Positions 45,230-53,079 of a DNA stretch of 64,000 nt are shown in pieces. Made by a program: the position numbers and the translations under genes. Position 1 is the stretch's first letter, and each line of letters opens with the position of its first letter. Below the pieces are notes generated by a model that saw only the letters and a list, made by a program, of their open reading frames with translations, searched no databases and was not told the DNA's origin. Source of the stretch: Sphaerisporangium fuscum (GTDB taxonomy: Bacteria > Actinomycetota > Actinomycetes > Streptosporangiales > Streptosporangiaceae); the NCBI RefSeq assembly GCF_018531465.1, contig NZ_JAHDTF010000008.1:1-64000 (forward strand), written 5' to 3'.

Positions 45230-46327
45230 GTGGACTTGCTGCGGGTGCCGCGGCGCGACGTCGTGACGGCCGCGGTCGTCACGGCCGCCTCGATCGTGCC
45301 GCTGCTCGTGCCCCTCAGGCAGCCCTGGTGGGTGCTGGCGCTGGCCTTCCTCTCCGCGGCGCCGGTCCTGTGGCGGCGCCGGCTGCTCGTCACCTCGGGC
45401 GCGGCGTCGGGGGCCGCCATGACGGTCCTGGTGCTGCAGCAGCACACGCTCCCGGACCCGCCGTTCTTCTTCATGCCCTTCGGCCCGCTGGTCTGCGCCT
45501 ACACCTTCGGCGCGGCGACCCCGTCGAAGTGGCAGATCGTGGGCGGCGCCGGGCTGGCCGGCGGTGTGATCCTCTCCGTCGTCCTGCCGCACGAGGACTT
45601 CGACACCTCCCGGTACGTCGTCACCGCGTTCGTCGCCGCGTACGCCCTCGGGATGAGCGCCCGGGCGCGCCGGGCCCAGCGCGAGGTGCTGGAGGAACGC
45701 GCCATGCGGCTGGAGGAGGAACGCGCCGCGGCGGCCGCGGAGGAGCGCACCCGCATCGCCCGCGACATGCACGACATCGTCACCCACTCCGTCGGCCTCA
45801 TGGTCGTGCAGGCCGAGGCCGGGCCGCTCGCCCTGCGCAAGGACCAGGCGAAGGCCGAGGCCGCGTTCGAGGCCATCGCGGACACCGGGCGCGAGGCCAT
45901 CGGGCAGTTGCGCGCGATCCTCGGCGCGCTGCGCGGCACGTCGCCACGCGAGCCGCAGCCGGGCCTGGGCGCCCTGCCCGCCCTCGTCGAGCGGTCGCGT
46001 CGGGTGGGCCTCGACGTCACGGTGGAGGAGCGCGGGCCCCGGCCGGCCGTTTCCGCCGCCGTGGACATCGCGGCCTACCGGATCGTCCAGGAGTGCCTGA
46101 CCAACGTCCTGCGGCACGCCGCCGCCCGCACGGTGCGGGTGAGTCTGGCCTGGTCGCCGCGCGCCCTGTCCGTCGAGGTGGCCGACGACGGCGGCGGTAC
46201 CGCCGACCTGCGCGAAGGGAACGGCATCGTGGGTATGCGCGAGCGCGTGGCGTCCTGCGGCGGCACCCTCACCGTGGACCCCCGCGGTTTCACCGTCACC
46301 GCCACTCTTCCCTTGGACGGCCGCTGA
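45230..46327 (+). CDS. sensor histidine kinase (NarL/HisKA_3 type)
   Basis: The 365-residue kinase has about five N-terminal membrane segments (residues 10-150), a coiled region rich in Glu/Arg, and the H-box 'RTRIARDMHDIVTHSVGLMVVQAEAG' (His near 184). The HATPase domain contains 'GNGIVGMRERV'. GTG 45230 follows GAGAGGGAG. No regulon motif lies upstream. Its stop codon overlaps an ATG (TGATG) that opens a 14-codon frame before the response regulator. Confidence 0.93.
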   Translation: MDLLRVPRRDVVTAAVVTAASIVPLLVPLRQPWWVLALAFLSAAPVLWRRRLLVTSGAASGAAMTVLVLQQHTLPDPPFFFMPFGPLVCAYTFGAATPSKWQIVGGAGLAGGVILSVVLPHEDFDTSRYVVTAFVAAYALGMSARARRAQREVLEERAMRLEEERAAAAAEERTRIARDMHDIVTHSVGLMVVQAEAGPLALRKDQAKAEAAFEAIADTGREAIGQLRAILGALRGTSPREPQPGLGALPALVERSRRVGLDVTVEERGPRPAVSAAVDIAAYRIVQECLTNVLRHAAARTVRVSLAWSPRALSVEVADDGGGTADLREGNGIVGMRERVASCGGTLTVDPRGFTVTATLPLDGR

Positions 46328-46375
46328 TGCGCGGCCCCGTCACCGCCACTCTCCCCTTGGACGGCCGCTGATGCG
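46293..46375 (+). repeat. 39-bp direct duplication at kinase/regulator junction
   Basis: Positions 46293-46331 and 46337-46375 are identical except one base (period 44). Each copy contains the last codons of the kinase, the TGATG stop/start overlap and the first bases of the regulator. This is the trace of a recent tandem duplication of an ancestral TGATG coupling junction. Confidence 0.9.
46327..46371 (+). other. 14-codon mini-ORF bridging kinase and regulator
   Basis: ATG 46327 overlaps the kinase TGA. The frame encodes MRGPVTATLPLDGR and ends in a TGA overlapping the regulator ATG at 46371. The two TGATG overlaps would allow stop-restart relay of ribosomes through all three frames. Whether the peptide matters is unknown. 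Confidence 0.55.
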
Positions 46376-47024
46376 TGTGCTCGTCGCCGACGACCAGGAC
46401 CTCTTCCGCGGCGGCTTCGCCATGATCCTCGACGCGCACGACGACATCGAGGTCGTGGGAGAGGCCGCCGACGGGGCCGAGGCCGTCGAGCGGACCCTCG
46501 AACTCCGGCCCGACGTGGTGCTGATGGACATCCGCATGCCCCGCCTGGACGGCGTCGCCGCCACGGCGGAGATCTGCCGCCGCACCTCCGCCAAGGTCCT
46601 CGTCCTCACCATGTACGACGTCGACGAGTACGTGTACGACGCGCTCCGCGCCGGGGCGAGCGGCTTCCTGCTCAAGGACGTGCGCCGCGACGAGCTGGCG
46701 CGCGCGGTCCGCCTCGTCGCCGCCGGAGAGTCCCTGCTGGCCCCGGCCGTCACCCGCCGGCTCATCGAGGACGTCGTCCGGCGCGGCACCGCCCGCCCCG
46801 CGCTGAGGAAGCGCCTCGCCGAGCTGACCGGCCGCGAGCTCGACACGCTGCGCCTGGTCGCCCGGGGCCTGTCCAACGCCGAGATCGCCGCCGAACTCGT
46901 CGTCACCGAGCACACGGTGAAGACCCACGTCAGCAACCTCCTCACCAAACTGGACCTCCGCGACCGGGCCCAGGCGGTCGTCTTCGCCTACGAATCCGGC
47001 CTGACCGTCCCCGGCTCCGACTGA
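46371..47024 (+). CDS. NarL/LuxR-type response regulator
   Basis: The 217-residue protein has a receiver domain ('VLVADDQDLFRGGFAMIL', phospho-Asp in VVLMDIRMP near residue 54, Lys in GFLLKDV). A C-terminal LuxR-type HTH ('ELTGRELDTLRLVARGLSNAEIAAELVVTEHTVKTHVSNLLTKL') follows. It pairs with the upstream kinase. Targets are unknown; the adjacent secreted esterase is one candidate. Confidence 0.95.
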   Translation: MRVLVADDQDLFRGGFAMILDAHDDIEVVGEAADGAEAVERTLELRPDVVLMDIRMPRLDGVAATAEICRRTSAKVLVLTMYDVDEYVYDALRAGASGFLLKDVRRDELARAVRLVAAGESLLAPAVTRRLIEDVVRRGTARPALRKRLAELTGRELDTLRLVARGLSNAEIAAELVVTEHTVKTHVSNLLTKLDLRDRAQAVVFAYESGLTVPGSD

Positions 47025-47163
47025 CACGCCGCCCACGCGGCCCCCCGGGTTGCCCACCGTACGAAGGCGCCGGATCCGCCGTACCACGTCCCTCCGACGC
47101 GGCGCCAACCGGGAAACCGTACGTCGAGCGGGAAGGGGCGGCCCGGCCGCCCTGTTCCGGCGG

Positions 47164-47296
47164 GTGGGGGTGGTTCGGTTCGGTGCCCTGGCTTCTGGTT
47201 TGGTGGGGTGTTTCTCTTCGGCGCCGGGTCGGCGGGATGCTGTGCGGCGAAGTCGGCGCCGTTGTACGGCGGGTGGCCGGGCGGCCTTCGCGGGTG
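47164..47296 (+). repeat. 133-bp tandem repeat, copy 1
   Basis: Matches 47325-47457 with one difference seen; period 161 with a 28-base spacer. It contains GGCGCCG and CGGCGCC about 26 bases apart, able to pair as a stem. Function unknown. Confidence 0.9.
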
Positions 47297-47324
47297 AGGG
47301 TGGTGCGGTGGGTTGTTCGGGCGA

Positions 47325-47457
47325 GTGGGGGTGGTTCGGTCCGGTGCCCTGGCTTCTGGTTTGGTGGGGTGTTTCTCTTCGGCGCCGGGTCGGCGGGATG
47401 CTGTGCGGCGAAGTCGGCGCCGTTGTACGGCGGGTGGCCGGGCGGCCTTCGCGGGTG
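47325..47457 (+). repeat. 133-bp tandem repeat, copy 2
   Basis: Near-identical to copy 1 (C for T at one site). The near-identity indicates recent duplication or gene-conversion-like maintenance. Confidence 0.9.
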
Positions 47458-47577
47458 GGCTGGTTGTGGGGTGGGGCCTCGCTCTCGGGAGTGATCGAGG
47501 TTCGGTTCTCTGGGGCGATCCCCGGGAGTGCCCTTCGCGGTGAGACTCTCCGCAGTCTCTCGTGAAGGAGAATTCCG

Positions 47578-49179
47578 ATGTTCCGTACTGTCACGATCGC
47601 CGGGGCCGTACTCGCCCTGGCCGCGGCGACCGGTACCCCGGCCTCCGCCCAGCCGTCGGGTGACGCGAGCGCGCAGCGCGGCTGCGCCACCCGCACCGCC
47701 CTCGGCGCCGTCTCGGGGGTCGCCGGCGATGGGGTGTGCGTCTTCAAAGGGATCCCGTACGCCGCGCCGCCCGTCGGGGAGCGCCGCTTCCGGCCGCCGC
47801 AGCCGGTACGACCATGGAAGGGCACGCTGAAGGCCGTCGACGGCACGCGGGTCTGCCCGCAGGATCGGGACCGGCTGTCGGAGGACTATCCGGACGGCCG
47901 CAAGATGTACACCGACGAGGACTGCCTCTACCTGAACGTGTGGACGCCCCGCCCGGACCGCGCCAAGCGGCCGGTGATCGTGTTCATCCACGGCGGCGCG
48001 GCCCGGTTCGGCACCGCCAACGAGGCGCGCTACGACGGCTCCAAGCTCGCCACCAGGGGAGACGCCGTCGTGGTCTCCCTCAACTACCGGCTCGGCGTGT
48101 TCGGCTGGTCGGAACTGGGCGGCCTCGACCCGTCCTACCGGGGTTCCGGGAACAACGGCCTGCGCGACCAGATGGCGGCGCTGGACTGGGTGCGGCGGCA
48201 CGTGGCCGACTTCGGCGGCGACCCGTCCAACGTGACCGCGGTGGGCGAGTCCGAGGGCGCCTTCTCGATCAGCGCCATGCTCGCCACCGACCACCCCGAA
48301 CGGCTGTTCCGCCGGGCCGTCATCCAGAGCGGCAACGGCGCGGTCGTCCACTCCGCGGCGTTCGAGCGCAAGCTGGCCGCCGCCTTCCCCGTGCGCGATC
48401 TCGCCGACCTCAGGGCCATGTCCACGCGGCAGGTGCTCGCGCTCCAGGAGAAGGCGGTCGCCGCGCTGCCCGGCGTGGCCGGCGGCGCGCTGTACTTCGG
48501 CCCGTACATCGACGGCACGCTGGTGAAGGATTCCGTGGTCAAGCGGGTCGCGGCCGGGAACGCCCGCAAGGTGGACCTCCTGATCGGCACCGACCGGGAC
48601 GAGGTCAACTTCTTCGGGCAGTTCGCCGAGGACGGGCTGCGAAAGGTCGCCGGGGAGCTCTCCCTGCCGAAGGAGCTCGCCTCCCGCCGCGACCGGATCA
48701 CCGCCGTCTACCGCAAGGACCGCTCGCCGCTGGACGCCGCCCTGGCCATGATGACGGACCAGACGCTGCGCGTGCCGGCCACCCGGCTCGCCGCCGCGCA
48801 GAGCCGCTGGCGGGACACCTACGTCTACCAGTTCGACTGGCAGCCGCCGAAGGGTGTGGGGGCCGTGCACACGATCGAGCTGCCGTTCATGTTCGGCACC
48901 CTGCGCTTCACCGGGATCCAGGGCGGCGACGAGGCGCTGCGCGCCGACCGGGCGCGGCTGACCAGGCTGTCGGACCAGATGGTCGACGCCTGGACGTCGT
49001 TCGCCCGCACCGGAGACCCCGCCGCCCGCCGTACGGTCGCCCGGCCGGACTGGCCGCCGTACCGGACGCCGCGCCGCACCACGATGATCTGGGACATCCC
49101 GCCGAAGACCGCCGACGACCCCCGCGGCGCCGAACGGGCCCTGTGGGACGACGCCCCCTTGGCCGCCCTCGACCTCTGA
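47578..49179 (+). CDS. secreted type B carboxylesterase
   Basis: The 533-residue protein has a clear signal peptide (residues 1-~24, hydrophobic core 'IAGAVLALAAATGTPASA'). It shows type B carboxylesterase features: 'GIPYAAPPVGERRFRPPQP', 'EDCLYLNVWTP' (Cys pair), 'FIHGGAARFG' oxyanion loop and nucleophile elbow GESEG (about 224) in place of the usual GESAG. A late 'GAVHTIELPFMFG' carries the catalytic His. It hydrolyses esters outside the cell. No regulon motif precedes it. Confidence 0.93.
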   Translation: MFRTVTIAGAVLALAAATGTPASAQPSGDASAQRGCATRTALGAVSGVAGDGVCVFKGIPYAAPPVGERRFRPPQPVRPWKGTLKAVDGTRVCPQDRDRLSEDYPDGRKMYTDEDCLYLNVWTPRPDRAKRPVIVFIHGGAARFGTANEARYDGSKLATRGDAVVVSLNYRLGVFGWSELGGLDPSYRGSGNNGLRDQMAALDWVRRHVADFGGDPSNVTAVGESEGAFSISAMLATDHPERLFRRAVIQSGNGAVVHSAAFERKLAAAFPVRDLADLRAMSTRQVLALQEKAVAALPGVAGGALYFGPYIDGTLVKDSVVKRVAAGNARKVDLLIGTDRDEVNFFGQFAEDGLRKVAGELSLPKELASRRDRITAVYRKDRSPLDAALAMMTDQTLRVPATRLAAAQSRWRDTYVYQFDWQPPKGVGAVHTIELPFMFGTLRFTGIQGGDEALRADRARLTRLSDQMVDAWTSFARTGDPAARRTVARPDWPPYRTPRRTTMIWDIPPKTADDPRGAERALWDDAPLAALDL

Positions 49180-49262
49180 CCGCCGCCCCGCCCGGTGTGC
49201 CGGACGGGTACGCCGAGGCGGGCGACGATCAGCTACCGGGCGGTCGCAGAGGGGCGGAGGTG

Positions 49263-50420
49263 TCAGAAGGACAGGCCGAGGTGCCGGGCGATGAGCATCC
49301 GCTGCACCTCGCTCGTCCCCTCGCCGATCTCCAGGATCTTCGCGTCGCGGTAGAAGCGGCCGACGGCGAACTCGTTCATGAAGCCGTACCCGCCGAAGAT
49401 CTGGGTGGCCTCCCGCGCGTTGTCCATGGCCGCGTTCGAGGAGACGAGTTTGGCGATGGCGGCGTCCTTCTTGAACGGCTCGCCGCGCAGCAGCTTGGAG
49501 GCGGCCTGGTAGTAGGCGAGCCGCGCGGTGTGCGTGCGGGCCTCCATGTCGGCGATCTTGAACTGGATCGCCTGGTACTCGCCGATCCTGCGTCCGAAGG
49601 CCTCCCGCTCGCGCACGTACCTCAGGCACTCGTCCACGCAGCCCTGGGCGAGCCCGACGCCGACCGCCGCCAGGGCCAGCCGGCTCTCGTCCAGGATCGA
49701 CAGGAACTGCGCGTACCCTCGGCCGAGTTCGCCGAGAAGGTTCTCCTCGGGCACCCGGCAGTCGGTGAAGGACAGCTCGTGGGTGTCGGAGGCGCACCAG
49801 CCGACCTTGGAGTACTTCGGCGCCACCGAGAAGCCCGGCGTCCCCGACGGCACGATGATCGCCGAGATCTCCTTGCGGCCGCCCTGGCGCTCCCCGGTCA
49901 CCGCCGTGACGGTGACCAGGCGCGTGATGGCGGTGCCCGAGTTCGTGATGAACGACTTGCTGCCGTCGATCACCCAGTGACCGCCGTCCATGACGGCCCG
50001 GGTGCGCGTCGCGCCCGCGTCGGTGCCGCCGCCCGGCTCGGTCAGCCCGAACGCCGCCAGTGCCTCGCCGGAGCACAGGGAGGGCAGCCACCGCTCCTTC
50101 TGCTCCGGCGTGCCGAAGCGGTGGATGGGCATCGCGCCGAGGGACACCCCGGCCGACACCGCGATCGCCACCGAGGAGTCGACCCGCGCCAGCTCCTCCA
50201 GCGTCAGGCACAGCGCCAGGTAGTCGCCGCCACCGCCGCCGTACTCCTCGGGGAAGGGCAGGCCGAACAGGCCCATCCGGCCCATCTTGGCGACCAGTTC
50301 GTACGGGAACTCCTCGCGCTCGTAGAAACCGGCGATGACCGGCGCGACCTCGGAGTGCGCGAAGTCCTCGACGGTCTTGCGCAGGGCTTCGTACTCGTCG
50401 TCCAGCCGGAAGTCGATCAC
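49263..50420 (-). CDS. acyl-CoA dehydrogenase
   Basis: The 385-residue flavoenzyme has all ACAD landmarks: 'AFGLTEPGGGTDAGATRTRA', 'WVIDGSKSFITNSG' and 'REAFGRRIGEYQAIQFKIADM'. 'ATQIFGGYGFMNEFAVGRFYRDAKILEIGEGTSEVQRMLIAR' places the catalytic Glu in the short-chain position. It desaturates an acyl-CoA or acyl-carrier substrate. GTG 50420 follows GAGGAG. It is downstream of the SDR gene by 43 bases and shares its motif-bearing promoter, so it probably belongs to the regulon. Confidence 0.95.
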   Translation of the reverse strand: MIDFRLDDEYEALRKTVEDFAHSEVAPVIAGFYEREEFPYELVAKMGRMGLFGLPFPEEYGGGGGDYLALCLTLEELARVDSSVAIAVSAGVSLGAMPIHRFGTPEQKERWLPSLCSGEALAAFGLTEPGGGTDAGATRTRAVMDGGHWVIDGSKSFITNSGTAITRLVTVTAVTGERQGGRKEISAIIVPSGTPGFSVAPKYSKVGWCASDTHELSFTDCRVPEENLLGELGRGYAQFLSILDESRLALAAVGVGLAQGCVDECLRYVREREAFGRRIGEYQAIQFKIADMEARTHTARLAYYQAASKLLRGEPFKKDAAIAKLVSSNAAMDNAREATQIFGGYGFMNEFAVGRFYRDAKILEIGEGTSEVQRMLIARHLGLSF

Positions 50421-50463
50421 TGCAGCTCCTCGTGTGGGGGACGGCGGCGGGCGGGCGCGGGGG

Positions 50464-51216
50464 TCAGAGGGGGACGGACGTGGTCAGGCCGCCGTCCACG
50501 ACGATCTCCTGACCGGTGATGTAGGACGAACGGGACGACAGCAGGAAGAACGCGGTGTCGGCGATGTCGGCGGCACTGCCGAGCCGGCCGAGGGCCACAT
50601 GGCCACGGTGCTCCTCCTTGGCCTCCTCCGAGCCCGCGACCGCCTCGAACATGTCGGTCACGATGTAGCCGGGGCTGATGGCGTTGACCCGGATGCCCCG
50701 CGTGCCGAGGTCGGAGGCGAGCGTGCGGGCCAGGCTGATGACGGCGGCCTTGGTCGCGGCGTACACCGAGGTGAAGGCGAGGCCCTTGTGGGTCAGCCAG
50801 GACCCGTTGAGCACCACCGAGCCGCCGTCCTCCAGGATGGGCAGCGATTTGGTGATGGTGAAGTAGACGCCCTTGAAGTTGATGCCGACGACGTGGTCGA
50901 AGTCGGCCTCGGTGACGTCGGCGCTGCGGGAGAAGGCGGCGATCCCGGCGTTGGCGAACACGCCGCTGAGGCTGCCGTACCGCTCGCGCACGCGCTCGAC
51001 GAGCCGGTCGAGGTCGGCGGTGCGGGCCACGTCGGTGGGCACCGCGAGGACGTCCTCGCCGGCGTCGAGCTCCTTCACCGCCTTCTCCAGGCGCTCCTCG
51101 TCACGGCCGGCGAGCACCACGCGGGCGCCGGCGCCGAGGAGTCGCTTCGCGGTGGCCAGGCCCATCCCGCTGCCGCCACCGGTGATCAATACGGTCTTAC
51201 CGTTGAACTCGGCCAT
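50464..51216 (-). CDS. short-chain dehydrogenase/reductase
   Basis: The 250-residue classical SDR has TGGGSGMG (NAD(P) site), NAG, Ser in 'VVLNGSWLTHKGL' and YAATK (catalytic Tyr-Lys). The C-terminal 'GQEIVVDGG' fits. It interconverts a ketone and alcohol on the pathway substrate. ATG 51216 is chosen because upstream codons run through the motif-bearing leader. It heads the SDR-ACAD operon. Confidence 0.94.
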   Translation of the reverse strand: MAEFNGKTVLITGGGSGMGLATAKRLLGAGARVVLAGRDEERLEKAVKELDAGEDVLAVPTDVARTADLDRLVERVRERYGSLSGVFANAGIAAFSRSADVTEADFDHVVGINFKGVYFTITKSLPILEDGGSVVLNGSWLTHKGLAFTSVYAATKAAVISLARTLASDLGTRGIRVNAISPGYIVTDMFEAVAGSEEAKEEHRGHVALGRLGSAADIADTAFFLLSSRSSYITGQEIVVDGGLTTSVPL

Positions 51217-51246
51217 GCGGTCAGGTTCACATCCGCGCGCACGGCT

Positions 51247-51264
51247 CACATCTTTGTAATTGCG
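51247..51264 (-). promoter_or_regulatory. 18-bp regulon motif, site 11
   Basis: Reads CGCAATTACAAAGATGTG on the minus strand, only 31 bases before the SDR start. The GGAAACGAC that precedes it is also present upstream of site 3. Confidence 0.72.
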
Positions 51265-51378
51265 GTGTCGTTTCCCGCGCGCGGTTCCATTAGGCGGCGG
51301 GCTCTCTTCACCGGATAACCGCATTCTATTAAGGGTGCCGACCGGCAGAAGAACCGGGCCGCGAAGGCCCTTCAGCAC

Positions 51379-51396
51379 AGCATTCCGAGAGATGCG
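51379..51396 (+). promoter_or_regulatory. 18-bp regulon motif, site 12
   Basis: Reads AGCATTCCGAGAGATGCG on the plus strand, 219 bases before the FAD oxidoreductase that heads the beta-tyrosine cassette. Confidence 0.75.
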
Positions 51397-51614
51397 TTCC
51401 CGTCAGATCGGGCGTGACGATGAAGCGGTGCCGATCGGCGGACGGACCGCACGCATGGGAACTCCCCGGCGCCCGGGGGGAGACCTCGGTTTCAAAGGCC
51501 CATGCGAAAAGACGGGGGCGGCCATCGGGCGGGAAAAGCCCATCCATTGCCAGTTGACCGACAGCCGTACAGACGATGCCGGATCAATATACGGAAATTC
51601 GAGGAGATGACCAG

Positions 51615-53021
51615 ATGGGCAACGACGGCAACACGCGCGCTGTGGTGCTCGGCGGAAGCCTTGGCGGGCTTTTCGCGGCCAGGGTGTGCGCCGACGTCTA
51701 CGACGAAGTCGTCATAGTCGACCGCGACCTGCTGGTCGGCGTGAGAGAGCCCCGGCGCGGCTGCCCGCAGGGACGGCACATCAGCGGCCTGCTCACCCGG
51801 GGCCAGCGGGCCATCGAGAGCATGTACCCGGGCATCACCGAGGAGCTGTTCGCCGACGGCGTGCCCAAGGGCGACCTCGCCGGCACCGTCCGCTGGTACG
51901 TCCGGGGCAAGCGGCTCAAGCAGCGCAACGCCGACATGCTGTGCGTCGGCGCCAGCCGCCCGATGCTGGAGTACCACGTGCGCCGCCGCACCGAGGCCCT
52001 GGGCAACGTGCGGTTCGCCGAGCGGCACGACATCCTCGGCCTGGAGGCCACCCCCGACCGCCGGAAGATCACCGGTGTCCGGGTGCAGAACCTCGACGCC
52101 GACAACGGCGTGGAGGTCATCGAGGCCGACCTCGTCGTCGACGCCACCGGGCGCGGCTCCCGGACCCCCATCTGGCTGGAGGACCTCGGCTACCAGAGGG
52201 TCAAGGAGGACCGCAAGAAGATCGGCCTCGGCTACGTCACCCAGCACTACCGGCTGCGCAACGACCCCTACCGCGGCGACCTGTCGATCAACGGTGTCGC
52301 CTGGCCCAAGCTGCCGCGCGGCATCCTGTTCGCCAAGACCGACGGCGACCGGGCCGAGATGACGACCTACGGCATCCTCGGCGACCACCCGCCGACCGAC
52401 CAGGCCGGGCTGTTCGAGTTCATCCGCTCGCTCGGCATCCCCGAGATCTACGAGGCGGTCACCCAGGCCGAGCCGCTCGAGGACCCGGTGCGGTTCAGCT
52501 TCCCCACCACGCTGCGCCGCCGCTACGAGGACATGGACCGCTTCCCCGACGGCCTGCTCGTCGTCGGCGACGCGGTGACCACGTTCAACCCCGTCTACGC
52601 GGGCGGCATGACCGTCGCCGCGCTGTCGGCGCTGACCATCCGCGAGCACCTGCACAGCGGCGCGGCCCCGCAGCCGCTGGACTACTTCCGCGACCTGGCC
52701 CGCAACGTCATCGACCCGCCGTGGCAGATGACCCACAACGTCGACCTCGGCTTCCCCGGCGTCGAGGGCAAGCGCCCGCTGTCGCTGAAGTTCGAGCAGG
52801 CGTTCATGGCGCTCGTGCAGACCGCCGCCGCCCGCGACAGCCGCGTCACCGCCGGGTACATGCGCGTCGCCGGGCAGGTCGAGCACCCCAGCACCCTCAT
52901 GAAGCCGAAGTTCGTCCTGCGCGTGCTGCTGGCCGCCGCGGGCCTGACCAAGCCGTCCCCGGACCGTCCGAGGGGCCGGACGGCCGAGACCGCCGGCCAG
53001 AGCAGGGTCTCCGTCTCCTGA
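51615..53021 (+). CDS. FAD-dependent monooxygenase-like oxidoreductase
   Basis: The 468-residue protein has a PHBH/squalene-epoxidase-like layout: N-terminal 'VVLGGSLGGLFAARV' Rossmann motif, 'RRGCPQGRHISGLLTRGQ' and the second FAD motif 'GLLVVGDAVTTFNPVYAGGMTVAALSA'. The flavin-dependent halogenase WxWxIP motif was not seen, so it is not an SgcC3-type halogenase. Oxygenation of beta-tyrosine or a downstream product is plausible. ATG 51615 has GAGGAGATG upstream. First gene of the cassette, 58 bases from the adenylation gene. Confidence 0.85.
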   Translation: MGNDGNTRAVVLGGSLGGLFAARVCADVYDEVVIVDRDLLVGVREPRRGCPQGRHISGLLTRGQRAIESMYPGITEELFADGVPKGDLAGTVRWYVRGKRLKQRNADMLCVGASRPMLEYHVRRRTEALGNVRFAERHDILGLEATPDRRKITGVRVQNLDADNGVEVIEADLVVDATGRGSRTPIWLEDLGYQRVKEDRKKIGLGYVTQHYRLRNDPYRGDLSINGVAWPKLPRGILFAKTDGDRAEMTTYGILGDHPPTDQAGLFEFIRSLGIPEIYEAVTQAEPLEDPVRFSFPTTLRRRYEDMDRFPDGLLVVGDAVTTFNPVYAGGMTVAALSALTIREHLHSGAAPQPLDYFRDLARNVIDPPWQMTHNVDLGFPGVEGKRPLSLKFEQAFMALVQTAAARDSRVTAGYMRVAGQVEHPSTLMKPKFVLRVLLAAAGLTKPSPDRPRGRTAETAGQSRVSVS

Positions 53022-53079
53022 CGGCCGTCCCGCGAGGACGACCGACGGTCCGCTCCGCCAGGACTCGAAGGGATGACGA

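Larger units (their letters stand above)
47025..47577. other. 553-base intergenic region with repeat pair
   Basis: Between the response regulator and the esterase there is no credible gene; frames through it arise from the repeats. It holds the 133-base tandem repeat described separately and a GTGAAGGAG ribosome site at the end. The plus strand is T/G-rich in the repeats, unlike the coding DNA around. Confidence 0.7.
51217..51614. promoter_or_regulatory. divergent promoter region (SDR-ACAD / beta-tyrosine cassette)
   Basis: This 398-base gene-free stretch has outward-facing motifs at 51247-51264 and 51379-51396. AATTGCGGT and AACCGCATT also recur between them. GAGGAGATG before 51615 is the ribosome site of the FAD gene. 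Confidence 0.7.

Noticed and set aside
51615..53021. Flavin-dependent halogenase as in SgcC3
   Set aside because: The WxWxIP motif was not found and the layout fits PHBH-like monooxygenases better.
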